Shown here one piece after another: positions 8,243 to 15,920 of a DNA stretch of 64,000 bases. Position numbers and translations under genes: made by a program. The notes below the pieces were generated by a model. It did no database searches, was not told the DNA's origin, and worked only from the letters and a program-made list of their open reading frames with translations. Every line of letters starts with the position of its first letter. Positions within the stretch are counted from its first letter, which is position 1. Source of the DNA: Bacteroidia bacterium (GTDB lineage Bacteria; Bacteroidota; Bacteroidia; J057); assembly GCA_030430575.1 (NCBI GenBank), contig JAUIKF010000041.1, forward strand, positions 1 through 64,000. The letters run 5' to 3'.

Positions 8243-11083
8243 ATGCCCATACAAGACCCCCATTCCCAACAAATAGCCTTCCCATTAGACGCGCTGCTTT
8301 CCCTGTGGGAATCAGAAGTGCGGGCGATAGACCCTGCCACTCATTTGCTGATTCAGCAAACGGTCCAGCAGTTTGGGATGGCCCTATTTCGCAAAAACGA
8401 CTTTGCGGGCATTCGTCGCCTGATCGGGCCAATCTTGGCCCAGAATGAGGAAGAGCAAGCCCTTTTCCAGGAAATATTTGACCAGCATTATCTTCCTTAT
8501 CTCAAGGAAAGGCTTGAGGTAGAATCAGTTCCTGACGTTGTAACGGAGGAAGAAAAGCCTTTGAGCGAACAGTTGAAGGGCCTTTCCAAAAAATGGCGGC
8601 CTATTTTGTATGTAGGATTGGTGGTGCTGTTGTTTGGGATGAATTTCTTCCTATTTGGTGATAAACTTACGACAACCAGTGCGCCTTCTTCTCAGTCAAC
8701 AGAAGTAGAACAGCTGTTGTCCGATGCCCCTATTTCCTCTTCTCCTTTTCCCAAGACGCAATCGGAGATACCGCTACCTCTACCGCTTTGTAACTTTAAT
8801 GCTGACTTGGACACCACTGGAGCCTTTAAGGTATTTCTCCGTCAGAAAAGCGCATCGATAGCCATTGATCAACCCTTATCCTTTTTTGCGCTGATAAACC
8901 CTTACTTTCATGACCGATATGCTGAGCAATACTTATCGCGGACTTGGGATTTTGGAGATGGACATTTTGCTGATAGCTTATACCCCACCCATACCTATAC
9001 GCAACCAGGGATTTATCCAGTTAAACAGACCACTTATTATGCTGATCATGATACAGCGATTTCTGGGGAAAAATTAGTCTTTGTCCCTTCTGTAAATCCC
9101 AATACCCAGGATTATCACGGTGGTTTTTTTACGGATATCCTGACCGAAGTCCAGAATCAAATAAAATTGCGGATTTTCATTTTACTTTTCTTGATCGTCT
9201 TCATTGCAGAAGGAGGCCTCAAATTGATCAAAAGGAGGTTCTCCAATTTGGCATTTAAAATGGAATTCCAGCAAAAGGGAGACGGTTCTTATGAACTGCC
9301 TCTTCCCCAACCTTCAGGCTACCTGAAGGATGAAGAAGCGCTTCAAGACCTTGCCAAGCAACTGAAAAAGCGGCGTATGGCTGGTACCCATCAGTTGGAT
9401 ATTCAAGATACCATCCACCAGACGATTCGCTCAGGGGGCCTGCCTCAACTGGTATATGCACAGCAGTCCAAGGAAGCTGAATATGTCTTTTTGATTGATG
9501 AAAGCCATGTAAACGACCATCGCGCACAAGTATTTCAGGAGTTGGTCTCCTTCCTGGAAAAGGAAGGCGTGGCATTGGAACGCTTTACCTTTCGAGGAGA
9601 TCCGCATACCTGCTATAATGCCTTTCATCCCGATGGGATTGAATTCCGAAAAATAACGATTAACCATCCCCACAGCCGTTTGGTGATTTTTTCAGAAGGC
9701 ACTGCTTTTGTGGATTCCATCTCTTTGGAACTGAAGCCTTGGGTGGCTGAATTATTTGACTTGTGGGAAGAGAAAATGCTTTTTACTCCCCTTGAAAGAC
9801 GTGCCTGGACCCGTAGAGAAGCTTCACTGGCTAGCTATTTCCAACTCCTCCCAGCTGACATAAAGACGCAATTAACGCTATTTGAGGAATTTGAGCAACC
9901 TTCCTTATGGGAGGAAACAGAAGCGGCTGCATCAGCGGAAACGACTTTGGCGGATTATGACTTTGAAGATGCCTTGGATGTGGAGGCCTTTTTGGGAGAA
10001 GACCTGACTCAATGGTTGGCAGCCACGATGGTGCATCCCCATCCGCGTTGGGAGATCGTGTTGGCAGTAGGGAGGGCCATAGAAGCTGAAATGCAAGCGG
10101 GAAAAACCGATTTCGAATCCGAGGGGCATTTCACCGTTGCCGCTTCCAAAGGGCAATTGGTCAATTTGGCGAATCTCTCCAAGCTCGCGCAGATTCCATG
10201 GATGGATGAAAAAAACTATCCCAAAAATGTCCGCCGGACCCTTTTGGATACGATGGATGAGGAGCTTGAAGTGTTGGCAAGGCAAACAGTTATTTCGCTA
10301 TTGGATCAAACAGTTGTGGAAAAAGATTCGGCTGCTTATGGTGAAAAGCGTTTGCACACCACGGTACAGGAAGCAGCCCTCCATCCTGACGATCAGCTAT
10401 TGCAAAAGAAACTGCGTTACCTCTGGCTACATGATCGACTGGATAGCTATCAAACGGATAAATTTAACCAAGACCGTTCATTGCGCGATACCCTGGCAAA
10501 ATGGAGCCGACTGATGCCATTGAGGGCAGCTGTCGTGGCTTTATTGATGGTTGGGGCAGGGAGTTTTAGTATACAAAAGTGGAATGAAACCTTGCCTCAA
10601 GCGACTGTCAGCCGGCATATTGAACCCTTGCCTGTAGGGGTAGCCGATGAGAACTTAGGGCTTTTGAGAGAAAGTTTATCGGCTTATGCGCTGCAGGACT
10701 ATGAAAGAACCGTAAGGGAAGTGGAAAAATTGGCAGAAATTACCTCAGAGGAGAATGGGCATCAGATTTTGGGGAAAATATATCAAATAAATGGGTTGTT
10801 ACACCTGGGTGATTATGAGCAAGCAAAATCGATCATCGAAGAATGTCTGGAGGAAGAAAATGCCAAGTACCTGCATCAAGATTTAGCAGAATTGTTGCAA
10901 TGGTATAATGCGCTTGTATGGCTAGGGAAAGGACATCCTGAAATAGCAAAGGTATTTCTCGAAGACATTATGGCCTTAGAAGGCAATCATTACCTCCACC
11001 AACGGGCTTTTCTTTTGTTATGGGACTTGAGGCGTCCATGGTATAAGAATAGAATTGTGCCATCGGCCTATATGGAAGGATGA
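8243..11083 (+). CDS. Three-segment membrane protein with PKD domain, degenerate vWA-like region and helical C-terminal repeats
   Basis: A 946-residue protein. Order: cytosolic helical region (1-118), membrane segment (about 119-139), PKD-like domain (about 205-282, with the hallmark WDFGDG at 235-240), membrane segment (about 309-325), vWA-like region (about 412-545), linker and helical part (590-740), membrane segment (about 758-776), and a C-terminal TPR-like helical part (800-946). In the vWA-like region the MIDAS-type DxSxS motif is degenerate: residues 419-423 read DESHV in FLIDESHVNDH. The topology places the vWA-like region on the same side as the N-terminus and the upstream MoxR ATPase, with PKD and C-terminal parts in the periplasm. 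I recall Bacteroidota proteins with this middle region fused to other C-terminal domains (for example SUMF1-like), but cannot confirm it here. Role unknown; force or signal transmission across the membrane is inference. Confidence 0.75.
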   Translation: MPIQDPHSQQIAFPLDALLSLWESEVRAIDPATHLLIQQTVQQFGMALFRKNDFAGIRRLIGPILAQNEEEQALFQEIFDQHYLPYLKERLEVESVPDVVTEEEKPLSEQLKGLSKKWRPILYVGLVVLLFGMNFFLFGDKLTTTSAPSSQSTEVEQLLSDAPISSSPFPKTQSEIPLPLPLCNFNADLDTTGAFKVFLRQKSASIAIDQPLSFFALINPYFHDRYAEQYLSRTWDFGDGHFADSLYPTHTYTQPGIYPVKQTTYYADHDTAISGEKLVFVPSVNPNTQDYHGGFFTDILTEVQNQIKLRIFILLFLIVFIAEGGLKLIKRRFSNLAFKMEFQQKGDGSYELPLPQPSGYLKDEEALQDLAKQLKKRRMAGTHQLDIQDTIHQTIRSGGLPQLVYAQQSKEAEYVFLIDESHVNDHRAQVFQELVSFLEKEGVALERFTFRGDPHTCYNAFHPDGIEFRKITINHPHSRLVIFSEGTAFVDSISLELKPWVAELFDLWEEKMLFTPLERRAWTRREASLASYFQLLPADIKTQLTLFEEFEQPSLWEETEAAASAETTLADYDFEDALDVEAFLGEDLTQWLAATMVHPHPRWEIVLAVGRAIEAEMQAGKTDFESEGHFTVAASKGQLVNLANLSKLAQIPWMDEKNYPKNVRRTLLDTMDEELEVLARQTVISLLDQTVVEKDSAAYGEKRLHTTVQEAALHPDDQLLQKKLRYLWLHDRLDSYQTDKFNQDRSLRDTLAKWSRLMPLRAAVVALLMVGAGSFSIQKWNETLPQATVSRHIEPLPVGVADENLGLLRESLSAYALQDYERTVREVEKLAEITSEENGHQILGKIYQINGLLHLGDYEQAKSIIEECLEEENAKYLHQDLAELLQWYNALVWLGKGHPEIAKVFLEDIMALEGNHYLHQRAFLLLWDLRRPWYKNRIVPSAYMEG

Positions 11084-11085
11084 AA

Positions 11086-11176
11086 GGGTAAAAAAAATTA
11101 CCCTAAAACAACCTTTTAACCCTTCATGTTCGATATACCTATAAATGGGAACTTATTACACCAAAACAATAAGTTC
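11086..11176 (+). terminator. Possible terminator hairpins after the MoxR operon
   Basis: GGGTA and TACCC arms at 11086-11103 enclose an A-rich loop directly at the stop codon. A second hairpin, GAACTTATT with its complement AATAAGTTC, lies at 11149-11176 and is followed by a T-containing stretch. Either could end transcription of the two-gene unit. Confidence 0.45.
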
Positions 11177-11392
11177 TTATTTGATAGAATTTTCTAAAAA
11201 CATACAAAGCAGAGAGAAACTACTAGGTCAACGTATGATCTGGCACCCCATTCCTTTATCCTAATTCACTTGTCAGATGAAAATTTCTACCCACTTCCAC
11301 TTATCTCACTTCTCTACCCCTGATGGTTATTCACTTGCCATAGACGCCCTCTTTTTCATTCGATGGCGATGCCCTAGTTTGAGATAAAATTG

Positions 11393-11468
11393 AACCATAT
11401 AAGAAATTTAAGGGCATATGAGAGAAGAGGAAAGTCTCCTTAAATGAACTTATATGCCTTATATGGTT
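11393..11468. repeat. Palindromic intergenic element, copy 1 of 3
   Basis: Begins AACCATATAAG and ends with CTTATATGGTT; inside are TTAAGGGCATATGA and TGAACTTATATGCC words. Related copies are at 32216-32282 and 63284-63356. This copy has the most diverged left arm. Confidence 0.85.
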
Positions 11469-11548
11469 TAACATAGGCGTATGGAAAAACCATTCCAGCC
11501 GCATTTTTCGAAACAACATTTTACAGGCATTTAAGCATACCCTTCATC

Positions 11549-13012
11549 ATGAAGAAGCATTATCTCTATCTTGGGATAGGGTTGATGGTCATGTCTTATG
11601 TGGTGCTCCGCGCTCTGGGAGTAGACATCACATATGACGAGGCCTGGACCCTCAAAGTCTTTGTCCCCAAAAACGTCCTTCATATCATCAACTTCACCCC
11701 CTGTGACGCCAATAACCACATGGTCAACACCCTGCTGATCAAGCTATTTCACCCTGTTTTTGGCGATTCTCTTTTCGTGAGTAGACTTCCCAATGTACTG
11801 GCTTGCGTCGCATTCCTATATTTTCTGTCCCAAATATCTATGCGCTTTTTTAGCCATTGGATAGGGCTTTGCCTTTTTGTGGCTTTATGTGCCAACCCTT
11901 TTATGCTGGATTTCTTTGGGCTGGCGCGTGGCTACGGCCTTGCGATGACTTTCATGATGTGCTCACTATACCACCTTTTGTCATTTCTTGACACATATCA
12001 GACAAGGCATGGCCATCTGACGCTGATATTAGCTAGCTTAGCTGTCCTCAGCAATTTTCCCCTGATCAACTACTGGCTAGGCGTATTTTTTGTCATCCAT
12101 TTTGCCTATTTCTTCAACCAGGTAAATAAGCAGCGCTTTTACCGAATGTTGGAAACCAATATATGGATTACGTTGGCGCTATTTGCGGTAATGTATGAGC
12201 CTGTCCGCAAGTTGATTCGATACAAAAAGCTGTATTACGGAGGAAAAGAAGGGTTTTATGCGGATACTTTGCAGTCGCTTACAGCTCATACATTGTATAA
12301 TCCCCAAGATGTGGAAGGCGCAACCCTCGCTCTGAACCTATGCTTAATCAGCTTGCTGATACTACTAATTTGTAGTTTGCTAGCAAGGTTTCGAATCAGA
12401 AACATGCTGAGTGACAAACGGTTTTTGCTAATGCTATTATTGACTATTCCAATTCTCTCTAATGTATGTCAGTTTCATCTGCTCGGAACTCGCTTTTTGA
12501 TTGATCGAACGGCATTGTTCTACTATCCACTCATTTTGATGGTTGGTTTCTACTGGGTGCAAGGGATAGGGAAAAGCTTGTATGCGAAATTCTCAAAAGC
12601 AGTTGTGCTCTTCCTTACCTGTGCCCTAGTATGGAACCTGACGAGACATGCCAATCTACATAAAACGGTAATCTGGGACCACGATTCTCGCACTACAGCG
12701 ATTCTGTCCTACCTTGACCAGGTAGGCCGAAAGGCCCAACGTAAGATTAGGCTAGACTCAGTATGGCCATTTCAGAGTACGATCAGGCATTATATGAGAA
12801 AACAGGGCTACCCGCATGTCGATTATGTGAAAAAGAGGCGCAAAGAGATTAAAGAAGGCATAGACTTTTTCCTATATTATGACAAACCCCTTCGGCGGGT
12901 CCGCTACCATCCTAAATGGCATCGCGTCCATCAGTATGAAAAGGACACTGTGCTTCAGTATCCTTCAGAAGGGATTTACCTGTTTCGATTGATCCGTAAG
13001 ATAAAGGAGTGA
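11549..13012 (+). CDS. Multi-spanning membrane protein, probable GT-C-type glycosyltransferase
   Basis: A 487-residue integral membrane protein. The first loop after the initial hydrophobic segment carries the acidic motif DITYDEAW (about residues 26-33), typical of GT-C (PMT/ArnT-like) enzymes that use lipid-linked sugars, where this Asp-Glu region is catalytic. Around ten hydrophobic segments follow, and the C-terminal part from about 390 is soluble and rich in Arg, Lys and Tyr. The family call rests on the acidic loop and topology; the donor and acceptor are unknown. It stands alone, preceded by a repeat-containing gap and followed by a terminator hairpin. Confidence 0.65.
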   Translation: MKKHYLYLGIGLMVMSYVVLRALGVDITYDEAWTLKVFVPKNVLHIINFTPCDANNHMVNTLLIKLFHPVFGDSLFVSRLPNVLACVAFLYFLSQISMRFFSHWIGLCLFVALCANPFMLDFFGLARGYGLAMTFMMCSLYHLLSFLDTYQTRHGHLTLILASLAVLSNFPLINYWLGVFFVIHFAYFFNQVNKQRFYRMLETNIWITLALFAVMYEPVRKLIRYKKLYYGGKEGFYADTLQSLTAHTLYNPQDVEGATLALNLCLISLLILLICSLLARFRIRNMLSDKRFLLMLLLTIPILSNVCQFHLLGTRFLIDRTALFYYPLILMVGFYWVQGIGKSLYAKFSKAVVLFLTCALVWNLTRHANLHKTVIWDHDSRTTAILSYLDQVGRKAQRKIRLDSVWPFQSTIRHYMRKQGYPHVDYVKKRRKEIKEGIDFFLYYDKPLRRVRYHPKWHRVHQYEKDTVLQYPSEGIYLFRLIRKIKE

Positions 13013-13036
13013 AATTTGATTCGTTAATTTGCAGGT

Positions 13037-13075
13037 AACAAGACACAATGGCAGTTGTGTTGTGTGTCTTTTTTG
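13037..13075 (+). terminator. Rho-independent terminator after the GT-C-like gene
   Basis: AAGACACA pairs with TGTGTGTCTT around a short loop and is followed by T residues (CTTTTTTGG), 25 bases after the stop at 13012. Confidence 0.6.
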
Positions 13076-13190
13076 GTTGAATGGCATGTTGAATTAAAAT
13101 TATGCCATATTGACAGAAGGTAGCGATTGGCATAGGACTTGATTTTTCATGAGTGTTAACAAATTTTATTAACCCTTAAAATTTTGAGTT

Positions 13191-13373
13191 ATGTTACCAG
13201 TAAAAAGTAATTTGCTACCGACTTCCCTCTCAAGATTTTTTGATGATGATTGGGGAGGTTGGCTCGATTGGACAAATCGAAACGCGACGTACGAAAATGG
13301 CATCTTGAGCCTTACTTTACCCAAAAAGGAAGAGGCCAAGGAAAAGCCTGCACGCATGATTGCGATTTCATAA
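13191..13373 (+). CDS. Internally deleted small heat shock protein (mini-Hsp20)
   Basis: A 60-residue product that joins the two ends of a Bacteroidota Hsp20. Residues 1-26 (MLPVKSNLLPTSLSRFFDDD) resemble the N-terminal arm, and residues 31-60 (ATYENGILSLTLPKKEEAKE, ending PARMIAIS) resemble the last beta-strand of the alpha-crystallin domain plus its LTLPK and C-terminal tail. The roughly 80 residues that form the rest of the alpha-crystallin sandwich are missing, while the frame, the A-rich leader before ATG and a strong downstream hairpin are kept. It may be a decaying gene or a retained peptide. It lies 99 bases upstream of the HtrA protease gene, another envelope stress function. The family recall is from memory; the deletion is inference. 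Confidence 0.65.
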   Translation: MLPVKSNLLPTSLSRFFDDDWGGWLDWTNRNATYENGILSLTLPKKEEAKEKPARMIAIS

Positions 13374-13394
13374 CCTGACACATTTTTGGAGATA

Positions 13395-13430
13395 TGTGGC
13401 AAAGGGGCAGTGCTATGCCCCTTTGCCCAC
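13395..13430 (+). terminator. Strong hairpin terminator after mini-Hsp20
   Basis: GTGGCAAAGGGGCA and TGCCCCTTTGCCAC pair almost perfectly around a small loop (one extra C on the right arm); TAAAAATTTGTCTTTT follows. Confidence 0.7.
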
Positions 13431-13472
13431 TAAAAATTTGTCTTTTGTTAATTGATAAAAAAAATAAGCGAT

Positions 13473-14999
13473 ATGAAACGTTTGTTATTGTTGGCAGGGC
13501 TTGTCGCCTTCGCCATCAGTTTTTCAAGTATGGGCGCCTTTTACTTGCTGATGAAAGATAGTCCTACGGTCAAGATTGAGCATATCAGCAGCACCCCCAG
13601 TCAAAGTGCCTTATATACGATCGATGGTGATGGAACTGCCGTCCCTGTAGATTTTACCCAAACAGCTGAAAAAGTGATTGACGGAGTAGTTCATATTAAA
13701 TCTACCCATCTTTACCCTAGCCAAGGCAATCAGTCTTATCAGTTTCGGGAAATCCCATCGCCTTTTAAGGACTTTTTTGGAGATAATTTTGAACAATTTT
13801 TTGGACCAAGGATTGGTCCCAATTCCCCCAACAACCGAGCGCCCAATTCGCCTTCACGTGTAGGTACAGGTTCGGGCGTCATCATCAATGACGAGGGCTA
13901 TATTGTGACCAATAATCATGTCATCGCAGATGCGGATGACATTGAAGTCACTTTGCACGACAATCGGACTTATAAAGCTACTGTAGTCGGCACGGATCCC
14001 ACGACCGACCTTGCATTGCTCCAAATCAAAGAAAAAAACCTCCCGATGGTTCCTTTTGTCAATTCGGATGAAGTCAAAGTAGGGCAATGGGTCCTCGCGG
14101 TGGGTAATCCTTTCAGCCTAAACTCTACGGTCACAGCAGGGATCGTCAGTGCCAAAGGGCGCAATATCAATATTCTGAAAGAGCAATATGCCGTCGAGAA
14201 TTTTATTCAGACAGACGCAGCCATCAATCCTGGCAATAGTGGTGGCGCTTTGGTCAATCTGGATGGCGGATTGGTAGGCATTAACACCGCTATCGCAAGC
14301 CCTACGGGAGCTTATAGCGGTTATGGATTTGCGATTCCCACCAATATCGTCAGAAAAGTAGTAGAAGACTTGATCGCCTATGGTGTCGTACAGCGCGGCG
14401 TATTGGGCATTATGATTCGGACAGTTGATGGCAATTTGGCTAAAGAAAAAGACTTGGCGATCACTCAAGGAGTGTATGTCGATAGTTTGCTCGCCAATAG
14501 CGCGGCAGGGGCGGCAGGATTGCAGGTTGGCGATGTCATCACTGCCGTAAATAACCTTACGGTCAACTCCTCTGCCGAATTGCAGGGCATTATCGCGCGT
14601 CATCGCCCAGGTGAAGCAGTTGCTTTGCAGATCAGTCGATCAGGTAAAGAAAAAACGCTTGATGTCATCTTAAATAATCGAGCGGGGAATACCTCCATTA
14701 CCCATAAGGACACCCACGAGATGTGGAATATTTTGGGGGCCGAGGTAGAAGAGCTGGATCGTTCTCAGGCGGAAAAGCTTGAAGTAAATGGGGGCGTAAA
14801 AGTGAAAAAACTACGTGCAGGCAAATTGCGGAAGTTCACGCAAATGAGAGAGGGGTTCATTATCACGCATGTAGATGGAAAAATTGTCAAAACAGTAGAG
14901 GCCTTATTGGAGTTATTAAAAGAGAAAAAAGGCGGAGTAATGCTTGAAGGCATTTATGAGGACCTCCCTGGAAAATATTATTACGCTTTTGGCCTATAA
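13473..14999 (+). CDS. HtrA/DegP-family periplasmic serine protease
   Basis: A 508-residue exported protease-chaperone for misfolded envelope proteins. An N-terminal signal or anchor (residues 3-26) is followed by a trypsin-like domain with catalytic His149 (TNNHV), Asp179 (DPTTDL) and Ser256 (NPGNSGGAL). A first PDZ domain covers about 315-405 (GVLGIMI, LQVGDVITAVN); a second, shorter and more diverged PDZ-like region fills about 425-508. A low-complexity Phe/Pro/Asn loop (about 95-130) precedes the protease core, as in DegP. I used the ATG at 13473, since the upstream TTG adds only seven residues before the signal. The triad is intact, so it should be active. Confidence 0.93.
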   Translation: MKRLLLLAGLVAFAISFSSMGAFYLLMKDSPTVKIEHISSTPSQSALYTIDGDGTAVPVDFTQTAEKVIDGVVHIKSTHLYPSQGNQSYQFREIPSPFKDFFGDNFEQFFGPRIGPNSPNNRAPNSPSRVGTGSGVIINDEGYIVTNNHVIADADDIEVTLHDNRTYKATVVGTDPTTDLALLQIKEKNLPMVPFVNSDEVKVGQWVLAVGNPFSLNSTVTAGIVSAKGRNINILKEQYAVENFIQTDAAINPGNSGGALVNLDGGLVGINTAIASPTGAYSGYGFAIPTNIVRKVVEDLIAYGVVQRGVLGIMIRTVDGNLAKEKDLAITQGVYVDSLLANSAAGAAGLQVGDVITAVNNLTVNSSAELQGIIARHRPGEAVALQISRSGKEKTLDVILNNRAGNTSITHKDTHEMWNILGAEVEELDRSQAEKLEVNGGVKVKKLRAGKLRKFTQMREGFIITHVDGKIVKTVEALLELLKEKKGGVMLEGIYEDLPGKYYYAFGL

Positions 15000-15183
15000 T
15001 CCAACATCATGTTGACATTATCCCCAGAAATGACTACTATTGTTATCGATGTTTACAAACAGACATATCTCTTCATTTGTGTGTACCCTATGGTCAAATA
15101 CGGTGTGTAGGACGTATCCTATTCATGCGTAGATTTGATGGAGTTTCCCACGTTTGATTTTTAGATACTAATGATTTTGTGAC

Positions 15184-15217
15184 AACTCCATCCGACAAAG
15201 ATGGAGTTTTTTTATTT
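15184..15217 (+). terminator. Rho-independent terminator downstream of htrA
   Basis: AACTCCATC pairs with GATGGAGTT around CGACAAA and is followed by TTTTTTATTTTT. It lies about 185 bases after the htrA stop and just before the next start. Confidence 0.75.
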
Positions 15218-15245
15218 TTAACCTATCCAAACTACCTAGTTGCCT

Positions 15246-15611
15246 ATGAAGTCTCAAGTAAAGCCTTTGCGTTCACCCCGCGGACAGAAATTGGTTGAAC
15301 TATGTAAAAAAATCATGGTCGCAGCCGCGCGTGATTTGGCCGAATTTACACAGTATGGTCTTAATGCCAGTTTTATTGTCTCCCTGGCGATGACATGTGA
15401 AGCGTTTGAAAATGCCGCAAAGCCTGGACCTCCTGCTGAAAATGCAGATTTACCCAGCCTTGAAAACGAGATTAAAAAAGGCGTCTTGGCGCTATCAGAA
15501 GCGGGACAGTCGATCTGGAATCCTCATTCTCCCAAGTACCAGGATTATCTCCTGCCTGCCCCTATCCACGAAGGACTTACTTCTGGAACGACCTCCGCTA
15601 ATGTAGCCTAA
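15246..15611 (+). CDS. Small soluble protein of unknown function
   Basis: A 121-residue protein without signal peptide or membrane segment. The N-terminus is basic (MKSQVKPLRSPRGQK), then come two amphipathic helices (LVELCKKIMVAAARDLAEF, and NASFIVSLAMTCEAFENAAK) and a Pro/Ser-rich end. I do not recognise the family. It lies between two good terminators (15184 and 15651), so it is likely an independently transcribed unit. The ATG at 15246 is used; a TTG two codons upstream also exists. Confidence 0.6.
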   Translation: MKSQVKPLRSPRGQKLVELCKKIMVAAARDLAEFTQYGLNASFIVSLAMTCEAFENAAKPGPPAENADLPSLENEIKKGVLALSEAGQSIWNPHSPKYQDYLLPAPIHEGLTSGTTSANVA

Positions 15612-15650
15612 CACAAAACAAGCTTATCACGTGATGCTTGTAAAAGCAAC

Positions 15651-15683
15651 AAAAGCTGTCCAGATCCGCTGGGCAGCTTTTTT
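15651..15683 (+). terminator. Rho-independent terminator
   Basis: AAAGCTGTCC pairs with GGGCAGCTTT around AGATCCGCT (one wobble) and is followed by TTTTATTTTTT, 40 bases after the stop at 15611. Confidence 0.8.
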
Positions 15684-15770
15684 ATTTTTTATTTTGTTTG
15701 CAAAGCCTCACAAAATAAAAAAGGGGGGGAAGAAGGTTTTATGTTCTGGGTTTTGAGTTGCCCATTGGAC

Positions 15771-15878
15771 TTACTCGAAATCGTAGCGGAGCAAAACACC
15801 CTTGTTTTCCTTTTTATCAAAAGACATCCCATCAAAAGAGAAGGGAGAATTGCGGATAAAATAGCCTAGCTTCATGAT
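15771..15878 (-). pseudogene. Remnant of a third T9SS paralogue
   Basis: Reading the minus strand from 15878 to the stop at 15771 gives MKLGYFIRNSPFSFDGMSFD, then a Lys-rich turn and LLRYDFE before a stop. The neighbouring paralogue (15920-17665) has the near-identical stretch FDGMSF...LLRYDFEES just before its sorting domain. The fragment lacks both the upstream propeller and the sorting domain. The 40 bases next to it (15881-15920) also match the spacer at 17706-17745, so this is the eroded downstream unit of a tandem array. Confidence 0.75.
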
Positions 15879-15880
15879 AA

Positions 15881-15920
15881 GGCTTTCAATCGGACTCTCA
15901 GACGTTCAGACACTCAGACT
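15881..15920. repeat. Duplicated spacer of the T9SS tandem array (copy 1)
   Basis: GGCTTTCAATCGGACTCTCA and following TCAGAC words; nearly the same sequence occurs at 17706-17745 in the equivalent position after the sister gene. It contains the TCAGACGTTCAGAC words also found in the FolC linker. Confidence 0.8.

Larger units (their letters stand above)
11084..11548. other. 465-base gene-free stretch with hairpins
   Basis: It holds two small hairpins right after the MoxR operon, one copy of the AACCATATAAG palindromic element (11393-11468) and otherwise AT-rich DNA. A 36-codon frame at 11277-11387 (starting MKISTHFHLSHFSTPDGYSL) has no recognisable features and I do not call it a gene. Confidence 0.6.

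Noticed and set aside
11277-11387. 36-codon frame after the MoxR operon
   Set aside because: No leader, no family, no support beyond an open frame.
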